A stretch of DNA of 64,000 bases from Gammaproteobacteria bacterium (GTDB lineage Bacteria; Pseudomonadota; Gammaproteobacteria; Arenicellales; UBA868). The notes beneath the pieces are model-generated. The model searched no databases. It saw nothing but the letters and a program-made list of their open reading frames with translations, and was not told the origin of the DNA. Below, piece by piece: positions 8,756 to 17,082 of this stretch; positions within the stretch are counted from its first letter, which is position 1; every line of letters starts with the position of its first letter. The position numbers and the translations under genes are program-made. Where the stretch lies: the NCBI GenBank assembly GCA_022451485.1, contig JAKUQS010000006.1:87648-151647 (forward strand), given 5' to 3'.

Positions 8756-9661
8756 ATGCGCGCGAAATTGATACCAATAATTCTGTTACTTTTTCTTGGC
8801 TTGGTTTGGGGCCTCTCATTCTCTTTAGCGCGCATGTCAACCGAAGATGGCCTTCATCCCCTAGCGATCAACTATTGGAGCTGTCTGCTTGCTGCGGCGG
8901 TATTATGTCTATTTTGTCTGGTCACAAAACAACGAGTTCCGCTAACAAAGCCTTTTCCTTTTATTTATATTTCATGCGGTATTTTGGGAACCATCGTGCC
9001 CGGCACTCTATATTTTTACGCTGCGTCTCACCTCCCAGCCGGCATTCTTTCCATTACGGTCGCAACGGTTCCATTAATTACTTTTGGGCTAGCGACCGCC
9101 CTTCGAATGGAAAGGTTTTCCTACTTGCGATTAATTGGAGTACTTCTCGGTATCGTTTCGATCAGCATGCTAGTGCTTCCTAACGAAAGCCTGCCGGAAA
9201 CTACCGACGCCTACTGGGTGCTATTAATGATCGTTGCCTCTGCGGCCTACTCGGCAGAAACTCTAATCGTGGATGCCCAGACGCCTCCAGACATTAATCC
9301 ATTCATCGTAGTGACCGGAATGCTTGTCGCATCGAGTGTTATCATGACGCCATTGGTTTGGCTAACAGGGACATTTGACATGCTACCTTGGCCCCCGACT
9401 CGCGGGACAATCGCGATCATCGGTATGGCCGTCATCACCGCTACAGCAGTGGGTATTTTTTATCATCTGATCGTGACCACTGGACCAACTTTTGCTGCTC
9501 AGGCAGCGTACTTGGTTACATTGGCCGGCGTGATGTGGGGTATTGTAATTTTTGGAGAAGAACACTCTGTATGGATCTGGTGGGCCCTCGTCATAATGAT
9601 GGCCGCACTTTTTCTAGTCCAGCCACGTGACGGCTCTAATCGTGTAACACCTACCGCCTAG
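8756..9661 (+). CDS. EamA/DMT-family membrane transporter
   Basis: Inner-membrane protein of 301 residues from ATG 8756, ten hydrophobic segments in two repeated halves. The first helix carries LLFLGLVWGLSFSLARM, a standard EamA opening, and the second half repeats the pattern from about residue 150. The frame is open to 8588 but the extra 56 residues do not look like this family. Substrate unknown; members commonly export amino acids or purine-like metabolites. It is followed 49 bases later on the same strand by the carbamoyltransferase gene, so a joint transcript is possible. Confidence 0.85.
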   Translation: MRAKLIPIILLLFLGLVWGLSFSLARMSTEDGLHPLAINYWSCLLAAAVLCLFCLVTKQRVPLTKPFPFIYISCGILGTIVPGTLYFYAASHLPAGILSITVATVPLITFGLATALRMERFSYLRLIGVLLGIVSISMLVLPNESLPETTDAYWVLLMIVASAAYSAETLIVDAQTPPDINPFIVVTGMLVASSVIMTPLVWLTGTFDMLPWPPTRGTIAIIGMAVITATAVGIFYHLIVTTGPTFAAQAAYLVTLAGVMWGIVIFGEEHSVWIWWALVIMMAALFLVQPRDGSNRVTPTA

Positions 9662-9710
9662 GCTAAACTCAGACATAGAACGTGTTCCCCTTTAAAGCGC
9701 GCATGAAGCA

Positions 9711-10772
9711 ATGAGTACATTAGATCTGCCCGACGAGTGGGCTATTCGACGCGATCAACTTCGCAACAAGCGTCCACCCCAGAACCTGCAGCCACTGTTT
9801 CACCTTTTGCATCCGAAACAGTTTGATCGGCAGTTTCTGGATCAAATGTGCGATCTAACAACTGATATTCGTACGTTGGCAAAAACACAGCATGGTCTCG
9901 CTCGCCTGCAGGGTTTGCTAAGCCATAAACGGGCAATGCTTTATTTCACACAGCCCTCCACGCGGACCTTTCTTTCTTTCAACAATGCGTGCCACATATT
10001 AGGCATCAAGACGAGCGAAATTCGTGATTCTGCGACCTCCTCAGAGGTCAAGGGTGAAACGCTTGAAGATAGTATTCGCACTTTCAGCTCCTATGTCGAT
10101 GTCATCATTATGCGGACGCTGGGCAAGGGACTCGCAGAAAAATCAGCCAGCCTGATGGATTCGATTTCCCGCCCGATCCCGATAATCAATGCAGGTAGCG
10201 GCAAGGACCAACATCCCACACAAGCGTTACTCGACATTTATACTTTGGAAAGGAGCCTGGCACATCGTGGAGGCATCGATCATAAAGTCATCGGAATGAT
10301 GGGAGATTTATCTCGTGGCCGAACCGCACGTTCTCTCGCGTATCTGATGAAAAATTACCAGGGCGTCGAACTGGTTTTCATTGCTCCAGACCGTTTTACA
10401 ATGGAACCCGACATCCTGGATTACCTTACCCGACATAATATACGGCATTCCCAAACTGCAGAACTCACCCGAGTTATTTCTGAGTTGGACGCGATTTATG
10501 TCACTCGGATACAAAGTGAGCATGATGCATCGGACGGATCGCGAGACATCAACCTGGCTGACTACACGGTTGACCTATCAAATATTGATCTAATGAAGGA
10601 AGATGCGGTGATCATGCACCCCCTGCCACGAGGAGCAGAACTGTCCCCGGGAATCGATGATGATCCACGTGCAAAATACTGGAGACAAGAACGCAACGGC
10701 ATGTGGATGCGGGCAGCACTACTGACACGAATTTTTGGCGCGGAAGATACCTTATATGAAATCGCGCGATAA
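9711..10772 (+). CDS. Aspartate carbamoyltransferase-like enzyme (PyrB family)
   Basis: Carbamoyl-phosphate-dependent transferase of 353 residues. The active-site motifs of ATCase are all visible: STRT (83-86), KGE (114-116), R135, HPTQ (168-171), GRT with R204, TRIQ (R266, Q268) and HPLPR (303-307). About 30 residues precede the normal ATCase start. The aspartate-site residues (KGE, TRIQ, HPLPR) favour aspartate over ornithine as partner. It is not beside pyrC, pyrI or other pyrimidine genes; it lies between an EamA exporter and the convergent hydantoinase pair. It could be the cell's only PyrB or a catabolic paralogue run towards carbamoyl phosphate. The family call is firm, the role is not. 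Confidence 0.88.
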   Translation: MSTLDLPDEWAIRRDQLRNKRPPQNLQPLFHLLHPKQFDRQFLDQMCDLTTDIRTLAKTQHGLARLQGLLSHKRAMLYFTQPSTRTFLSFNNACHILGIKTSEIRDSATSSEVKGETLEDSIRTFSSYVDVIIMRTLGKGLAEKSASLMDSISRPIPIINAGSGKDQHPTQALLDIYTLERSLAHRGGIDHKVIGMMGDLSRGRTARSLAYLMKNYQGVELVFIAPDRFTMEPDILDYLTRHNIRHSQTAELTRVISELDAIYVTRIQSEHDASDGSRDINLADYTVDLSNIDLMKEDAVIMHPLPRGAELSPGIDDDPRAKYWRQERNGMWMRAALLTRIFGAEDTLYEIAR

Positions 10773-10807
10773 ACCTCTTAACTGCGGTCTTTGATCTCTG
10801 CACCCCA

Positions 10808-12829
10808 TTATGAAGTATTCAGTTCGACTATTTGCTGATCGAACTCACTGCCTGCCCCCTCACATTCATCTAGCAGTGTGCAGAAGTCGTATCGCCGCGA
10901 AGTCGCGGGCACCAAAAGGCGGCTATCTATGGTCCCGAAAACTTTATTGCGGACCCTTTGGCGCCTGGCAGGCGGATGCTTCTCTAACGCATCAGTCAAG
11001 GAACATACGCGTTCATCACTAAACACATCCTCCCACGCCATCCGTTCCTTGCCAAATCCGTTTTGACTGACGCTTGCTATCCCCGGCTGCGCACGTAAAG
11101 CCGACGTGGCGGGCATATCCACGTTTCCATCCATTATGACCACGCCATAATCTCGAGCAGCACCTTCGAGGGTCACTACCCCGGTCTCTACATCCCGTAA
11201 GACGTTTAGGGGTTCTCGTTTGAAGGCATGGCCGTATCCACCGGCGCCGGACATATAGGCCGTCACCGTATCACCCTCTGATAACTCAATCATATCGATT
11301 TTTCCCAACTCAACCTCGCCATCCTCTCCTTCATTTAGAATCATTCTCGTCACAGTACTGCTGCCACCACCGGCAACACCCCAGGGCGGAAACCTCAGTC
11401 GCTCCAACCCACGAGCCAGTAGCTGGCAGCCATCCTTTAGCACTCGAAAACTTATCGATTGTCCTGCGCCTCCCCGCCATTGGCCGGGACCACCGGAATC
11501 TGGCCGCAGACCATAATAAAGGACTTCGACACTGGCCTCGGCTTCGACCGTTTCAATAGGATTGTTGGCCATATTGCTGAAACTCGGATCACGTCCATCT
11601 ACCCCGTCCGCGCCTTTCCGTGCACCAAGCGCCCCAACCAGGAATTGCACCACCGTCACGGCACTGTGGCCCGCATCTGCAGGCTCGACCAACACGACAG
11701 GCACAATGTTCCCCCCGGAAGCCGCCGGCATAAATTCAGGCAACGCTTTTCCCAACACGCCATTCAAGACGTCATAACACCGTGCACCCGCGGCAGTCCT
11801 AATACCGGATGCAGCAGGAAACTCCGGATTCAAAACGCTTCCAGGCGGCAGAGTGACCGTCACATTCTTAAACACACCCGAATTCACCGGACAGCTTGGA
11901 TCTCTGCTAATCGCATAATGTAACAAGCGCAATGTTACCCAGGGATGTGACCGCCCTAAGGTGACAATATTAAATGGGCCTAAGGTCTGTGCGTCAGTTC
12001 CTCGGTAATCAAGATGTATAAGGCCGTCGTCTACCAGCATTCGAAGTCTGATGCGAACCGGTACCTGAGTGAATGAATCGTCATCAAGATAATCCCAAAA
12101 GTCGTACTCTCCATTTGGAATCTGTCGAAACGCTTCCCGGGCCTTTAAACGCCCATAATCAATTAGCGCTGATTGCATCGACAGAAAACAATCCAAACCA
12201 TACTGCTCAATCATCTCGACGACCCGTCGCTGCCCAACATCGAGCGCAGCCAACATCGCCTTGATATCGCCAATATTCAGGTCCGGGGTTCTGACGTTAT
12301 GTCGAAATATTTGCAGAAGATCAGGATTAAAGTCTCCCGCTTGGACAATCTTCATCGGTGGAATCAATAAGCCTTCCTGAAAAGCTTCGCTGTTGGTCGG
12401 CGAAACACTGCTCGGGACCTTCCCTCCAACATCGGCCGCGTGCAGGAATGACCAACCGTACCCAACAACCTGGTCTTGATAAAAATACGGCCGCACTAAA
12501 TTTAGGTCTGGAGTATGCGTACACAAACCGCCAGAGGCATAAGGATGATTCGTCATAATCACATCCCCGGGCACCAAATTACTGACCGCATCGATGGCAG
12601 GTTTACAGTCAAGATCAACAAATCCTGCCACCCCGATACCCACCGGAAAAGCAAAAAACTTGCCTTCCAAATTAGCGATTGCCGTTCCGAAATCAGCCGT
12701 CTCTTTTACGTATAGCGTGCGGCCCGTTCGTTGCAAAGTAATGCCCATTTCTTCGGTAACGGCAGTGACTTTGTGCCTCAGGATTTCCAATAAAACGGGA
12801 TCTAGGTCAACCATAACGGTTCTATCCAT
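10808..12829 (-). CDS. Hydantoinase B / 5-oxoprolinase beta-type subunit (pair 1)
   Basis: Large subunit of an ATP-dependent C-N hydrolase, 673 residues. The N-terminal stretch DPVLLEILRHKVTAVTEEMG and the motifs FLHAADVGGKVP, SVSPTNSEAFQEG and GGYGHAF are typical HyuB. HyuB carries the amide-opening step once HyuA has phosphorylated the substrate. Its ATG overlaps the HyuA stop by 8 bases (ATGGATAG), so the two are translationally coupled. A C-terminal extension of roughly 80 residues (with GFGKERMAWEDVF) is shared with pair 2 but absent from pair 3. Substrate is unknown: hydantoin, 5-oxoproline, lactam or other cyclic amide. Alternative ATG at 12814. Confidence 0.9.
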   Translation of the reverse strand: MDRTVMVDLDPVLLEILRHKVTAVTEEMGITLQRTGRTLYVKETADFGTAIANLEGKFFAFPVGIGVAGFVDLDCKPAIDAVSNLVPGDVIMTNHPYASGGLCTHTPDLNLVRPYFYQDQVVGYGWSFLHAADVGGKVPSSVSPTNSEAFQEGLLIPPMKIVQAGDFNPDLLQIFRHNVRTPDLNIGDIKAMLAALDVGQRRVVEMIEQYGLDCFLSMQSALIDYGRLKAREAFRQIPNGEYDFWDYLDDDSFTQVPVRIRLRMLVDDGLIHLDYRGTDAQTLGPFNIVTLGRSHPWVTLRLLHYAISRDPSCPVNSGVFKNVTVTLPPGSVLNPEFPAASGIRTAAGARCYDVLNGVLGKALPEFMPAASGGNIVPVVLVEPADAGHSAVTVVQFLVGALGARKGADGVDGRDPSFSNMANNPIETVEAEASVEVLYYGLRPDSGGPGQWRGGAGQSISFRVLKDGCQLLARGLERLRFPPWGVAGGGSSTVTRMILNEGEDGEVELGKIDMIELSEGDTVTAYMSGAGGYGHAFKREPLNVLRDVETGVVTLEGAARDYGVVIMDGNVDMPATSALRAQPGIASVSQNGFGKERMAWEDVFSDERVCSLTDALEKHPPARRQRVRNKVFGTIDSRLLVPATSRRYDFCTLLDECEGAGSEFDQQIVELNTS

Positions 12830-14897
12830 CCTTATCCTGTGGTGCCGGCTGAAGCCGCAGGCTTCCAGACTTCAGCACTTGCCCACTCCATTGCGGGGAT
12901 AACCATGTTGTCGTGTCTTGTTGCTCAACAATTGCCGGCCCCATGATCGTATGGCCCGCTCTCATATCGGCTCGCGAGAAAACAGCTGCCTCAACCCTTT
13001 CATCATTCCAGAACACTGGTCGTTTGCCGACCGGCTCAAGCTTATCGGCCGCGGTTTCCACCACATGTACAGGAAGCGTGGGTAACTGTCGGACAACACT
13101 TAATCGAATATTCATGATCTCCACGCTGCTTTCGTTATCAGGAAATCCATAAGCCTGGGTATGTGCTGCATGAAATAAAGCCGACAAATGTTCTGCCCTA
13201 CGTTCGCTCCCTAATTGTGACAGCTCAATCTCCAATTCATATGCCTGACCAACATACCGCATATCGGCCGCAACCCACACCACGGCATCGGTAAGTTCGT
13301 CGCCCTGAGCGCTGGCCCAAGTTTCCGCTTCTGCACGCATCTCTCGAATAGCGGTCTCTACGGAATCAACTTCCATCAGTCCCTCGGGCACTCGGGTCCG
13401 AACGCTGCGAATAAAGTCCCGTCTGACCTGACTCGTAATTGCCCCATAGGCGCAGAGCGTTCCCGGGCTCATCGGCACCAGAACTCCACCCAATTTTGCT
13501 TCATGAGCTAGCGGTGCCGCTAATGTGGGCCCTGCTCCACCATAAGCCATGAGATAACGACCACGGGGGTCAACGCCCCGTTGCGCTAATTCCTTATAGA
13601 GCTCAGAGGACATCATCGCAATAGCCACTCGTAATGCTGAGTCCGCTACTTTGAGTGCCGAATCAGATCCTTTAAATCCCAGACCTTCCGACAACGTATC
13701 GAGCGCCTCAACAGCAGCTGAACGATCCAGCTGCATACGGCCCCCAAGAAACGCCTGTGGATCAATTAACCCCATCGCCAGAAAACAATCAGTGATCGTC
13801 GGCTGAACTCCACCCCGCCCGTAGGATGCCGGCCCCGGCTCTGCCCCGGCACTGTGTGGCCCCACCTTCAAAATATTTTGATTGTCGAGCCACAGAATCG
13901 ACCCCCCACCAGCCCCGATGGCAGACACATCAACAGTGGGAGAAATCAAGGGATACCCACCGGCTTTGGCGCTCGTCGTTAACACCGGCTGGCCGTTCCT
14001 AGTGATTGACATATCACAGCTTGTTCCACCCATATCAATCGCCACTAACTCATCATGATGATCATCAGCACCTAAGGCACAGGTAGCAACAACACCTGAC
14101 GCCGGCCCTGACAACAACGTGTCGACCGGCCTCTCGCGTGCAGACTCCACACTCAACGTACCACCATTGGAAGCCGTGATATAGAGACTAGCCTCGAGAC
14201 CTAGCGCTTTTAGTCGACGTGCCAAACTATCGTAGTATGCATCGAGCAATGGATGAATATATGCGTTCATTACAGCGAGCATCGCTCGCTCATACTCACG
14301 TATCTCGGGCCACACTCTTGTAGACGGTGTTATCGTGATTGTTGGCAGTCGTTTTGCCAATTCATTTGATACTTCATCCTCTAATTGAGCATCAAGATAA
14401 GAATTAATCAACGTGACTGCTACTGAACGCACGCCCAGCGCCTGAATCTGTTCAGCCAAACTATCGAGTTCAATTTTATCTGGCCTACTAATGACAGCAC
14501 CTGTCGCGGAAGATCTCGCTCCAACCTCTAAAACCCGATCCCGTGGTATGAGCGGCTCATCCCGCGGCAATAAGAAATTGTACGGGGAAGGCATTCTTCC
14601 TCTCGCAAGTTCGAGCACATCTTTATTCCCGTTGGAGACAACCAACGCAGTTTCACTTCCCTTCTTTTGGAGAATCGCATTCAACCCGAGTGTCGTCCCG
14701 TGAACGACGACAGAAATACCTGAAGGCGAAAGCGTCTGGTCAGAGAACAGCTCACGAAGTCCGCTCTCAACGGCCAGTGACGGATCCTGCGGAGTACTCG
14801 CCTCTTTGTGTGTAATTCGGAGATTACTTTCGCCAGACACCAAGACGAAATCAGTAAAGGTTCCACCTACGTCAATGCCGATCCTTATGTCTTTCAT
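12822..14897 (-). CDS. Hydantoinase A / 5-oxoprolinase alpha-type subunit (pair 1)
   Basis: ATP-binding subunit of 691 residues. It starts with the actin/hexokinase-type phosphate loop IGIDVGGTFTDF (residues 5-16) and later shows VVHGTTLGLNAI, the second-domain AIDMGGTSCDMS, and SAIGAGGGSILW, all HyuA hallmarks. It should phosphorylate the ring amide with ATP before HyuB opens it. It is first in its two-gene unit. Upstream lies a 153-base gap holding a hairpin, then the second pair, transcribed in the same direction, so the two pairs may share transcription or be split by that hairpin. Confidence 0.9.
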   Translation of the reverse strand: MKDIRIGIDVGGTFTDFVLVSGESNLRITHKEASTPQDPSLAVESGLRELFSDQTLSPSGISVVVHGTTLGLNAILQKKGSETALVVSNGNKDVLELARGRMPSPYNFLLPRDEPLIPRDRVLEVGARSSATGAVISRPDKIELDSLAEQIQALGVRSVAVTLINSYLDAQLEDEVSNELAKRLPTITITPSTRVWPEIREYERAMLAVMNAYIHPLLDAYYDSLARRLKALGLEASLYITASNGGTLSVESARERPVDTLLSGPASGVVATCALGADDHHDELVAIDMGGTSCDMSITRNGQPVLTTSAKAGGYPLISPTVDVSAIGAGGGSILWLDNQNILKVGPHSAGAEPGPASYGRGGVQPTITDCFLAMGLIDPQAFLGGRMQLDRSAAVEALDTLSEGLGFKGSDSALKVADSALRVAIAMMSSELYKELAQRGVDPRGRYLMAYGGAGPTLAAPLAHEAKLGGVLVPMSPGTLCAYGAITSQVRRDFIRSVRTRVPEGLMEVDSVETAIREMRAEAETWASAQGDELTDAVVWVAADMRYVGQAYELEIELSQLGSERRAEHLSALFHAAHTQAYGFPDNESSVEIMNIRLSVVRQLPTLPVHVVETAADKLEPVGKRPVFWNDERVEAAVFSRADMRAGHTIMGPAIVEQQDTTTWLSPQWSGQVLKSGSLRLQPAPQDKDG

Positions 14898-14943
14898 TTG
14901 CGGTTATTCAGCAAATCACTTTAGGCCAGACGGCAGACGCAAA

Positions 14944-14987
14944 ATAACTTCACCCAACCTTTTGGTTGGGCGTTGCGGTGAAGTTAT
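14944..14987 (-). terminator. Two-tier hairpin between hydantoinase pairs 2 and 1
   Basis: Outer arms 14944-14953 and 14978-14987 pair over 10 bp; an inner hairpin (14953-14959 with 14964-14970, TTTT loop in + orientation) sits inside. On the minus strand the structure is followed by only three or four Ts. It lies just after the pair 2 stop, so a weak terminator or an RNA-stabilising structure is likely. Confidence 0.5.
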
Positions 14988-15050
14988 CGACAACAACACA
15001 CTGCAATTCCACCAAGTCACCTACGGTTCTACCAGGGTTGTTCATAAGGC

Positions 15051-17057
15051 TTAGCGGAGCACGTCAGCGATATCTGGATACTCTTCAGCTAGACCCCGCA
15101 GTATCGTCATTACCTCGCTACCATCGCCTATACGCGAATGATCATCCAACAATTGGATACGACTAAAAACCTGATGCTTCACAAAAAATCTCCAGTCCAC
15201 GGGCAAACGCGAAATAGCCTTAGTTAAGGCTGAGTAATTAGCCAGCGTCCACATTTCCTCAAACTCACGCCTGTATTGATTAAACCCAAATCCACCATTG
15301 CCGTTAGGTTCGGGGGCGTTTTGCCTGGCTTTCTTGCGCAATGCGCAGGTTTCATCAACTACGACCTCATCGTTTCGAATGACGACTTGGTAATCGGTCT
15401 TCGCGTTCTCCAGACTAATAAATCCACACCTCACGTCGCTTAATACCCGTTCTGGATCTCTCTCTAACGGGTCACCCCAACCACCAGCCCCTGAAGACGC
15501 TATTCGAATAATATCCCCGGGATCTATGGTCACTACGTCCGTATTGCCCAAATTGATTTCCCGGTCAGTACCCGGGTTCAAAAAGAATGAGGACGCTGCC
15601 CCGGCAGCGCCTCCTTGCGCCCCCCAGGATGTGAAATGAGAGCGATCACGGTTACGCGCAGTAATCGTCGTGTTCGGTGAAAAAGTCTGAAATTCCAGCA
15701 TTGTGCCGTTCCCACCCCGCCACTTTCCTGCACCGCAAGAATCACGCTCCAACCCGTATCTAAGAATCTTAACGGGAACCTCTGCCTCATTAATCTCAAC
15801 TGGGGTATTCTTTAAGAATCCAAAATATGCACCGGATCCCTCCGTCCCATCGCGAAACGCCGTCGCACCCGCACCACCAGTAATAGGGTTCAAATTTGCC
15901 ATCAACTTGCGACCGGTTTTGACGTCAGTTGTACGGACATTGATCAGTGGTCCGCCGTCACCTTGGCCAGCTGGAATCAAGTCAGGTAAGGCCTGCGAAA
16001 ATGCCCCCATCAGACAGGACTGAAGACGCATGACACCGAGACTTCGCATACCAACCGCGGCAGGATATTTCGGATTAACCAGCGACCCCTCTGGAATAAT
16101 TGAACTCGCCGGCCGCAACAACCCATAGTTAAGGAACACCGTCGGATCCATGGTGTAAAGAACATATTGATATGGAATCATTAACAGTACATGCCGCGGA
16201 TTTCCACCGGTGGGAATATTCAGTGACGCTGTAACTTGTGGGTCCGATTCTGAAAAATCAAAAATAATCTCCTCATCTTTAACAACCATATTCACAGCAA
16301 TTCTGCAGGGATAACCATCAACTGAATCTTCGTCCATATAATCCGCGAAAAAATACTCACCATTAGGGATTTTTCGAATGAGACGTCTCGCTTGTTTTTC
16401 TGCATGATCCAGGAGCATTTCAGTCCCTTCGCGAAAAACATCAATTCCAAATCGCTCAATCATTTCTTTGACTTTTCTTGCGCCGGTCCGCACTGAGGCT
16501 ATTTGCGCTTTGAGATCACCCCAATTTTGTTCCGGCATACGTACATTCATCAGGATCACATCTACTAATTCCTGATTGAGTTTTCCGGCGCGATAGAGCT
16601 TACTAGGTGGAACTCTTACCCCTTCTTGAAATACTTCTACGTTCGCTCGTGACAGACTCGCTGGCACGGCACCCCCGACATCAGTGTTATGCACATGCCC
16701 GACTGCAAAACAAACGACCTCTCCATCGTGGAAAATAGGATGCCATATGTGCAAATCTGGAGAATGGGTACAAACAAATCCACTATACGGGTCATTGGTC
16801 ATGCACACATCACCTTCCTCATAACTCTCGACCAATTTCAATGCCCGCTCATAATCGAGCCCAATAAACCAGGTCGCTCCGAGATCGAAAGGCGATGCAA
16901 ACGTCTTCCCAGCAACAGTTGTCAGACCGGTTGTGAAGTCTTCCGTCTCTTTCACAAATGTCGAGTGTGCTGTCCGAACCAGTGTATGGGCCATGCTCTC
17001 AGTAGCTGCAGCGCAATGATTGGCTAGAATTTGAAGTGTTACTCCATCTATCGCCAT
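15051..17057 (-). CDS. Hydantoinase B / 5-oxoprolinase beta-type subunit (pair 2)
   Basis: HyuB-family subunit of 668 residues. It shows the N-terminal DGVTLQILANHCAAATESMAH helix, AVGHVHNTDVGGAVP, SLSRANVEVFQEGVR and SGAGGWGDP. ATG 17057 has AAGGAA 8 bases upstream. It lies 25 bases after the HyuA stop, so it is co-transcribed with the gene at 17083. The last 80 or so residues (GFGFNQYRREFEEMW, then RLPVDWRFFVKHQVF) resemble the C-terminal extension of pair 1. Overall it is clearly diverged from pair 1 rather than a recent copy, which argues for a different substrate. Confidence 0.9.
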   Translation of the reverse strand: MAIDGVTLQILANHCAAATESMAHTLVRTAHSTFVKETEDFTTGLTTVAGKTFASPFDLGATWFIGLDYERALKLVESYEEGDVCMTNDPYSGFVCTHSPDLHIWHPIFHDGEVVCFAVGHVHNTDVGGAVPASLSRANVEVFQEGVRVPPSKLYRAGKLNQELVDVILMNVRMPEQNWGDLKAQIASVRTGARKVKEMIERFGIDVFREGTEMLLDHAEKQARRLIRKIPNGEYFFADYMDEDSVDGYPCRIAVNMVVKDEEIIFDFSESDPQVTASLNIPTGGNPRHVLLMIPYQYVLYTMDPTVFLNYGLLRPASSIIPEGSLVNPKYPAAVGMRSLGVMRLQSCLMGAFSQALPDLIPAGQGDGGPLINVRTTDVKTGRKLMANLNPITGGAGATAFRDGTEGSGAYFGFLKNTPVEINEAEVPVKILRYGLERDSCGAGKWRGGNGTMLEFQTFSPNTTITARNRDRSHFTSWGAQGGAAGAASSFFLNPGTDREINLGNTDVVTIDPGDIIRIASSGAGGWGDPLERDPERVLSDVRCGFISLENAKTDYQVVIRNDEVVVDETCALRKKARQNAPEPNGNGGFGFNQYRREFEEMWTLANYSALTKAISRLPVDWRFFVKHQVFSRIQLLDDHSRIGDGSEVMTILRGLAEEYPDIADVLR

Positions 17058-17082
17058 ATCGAAATTCCTTTTTATGTAAGGC

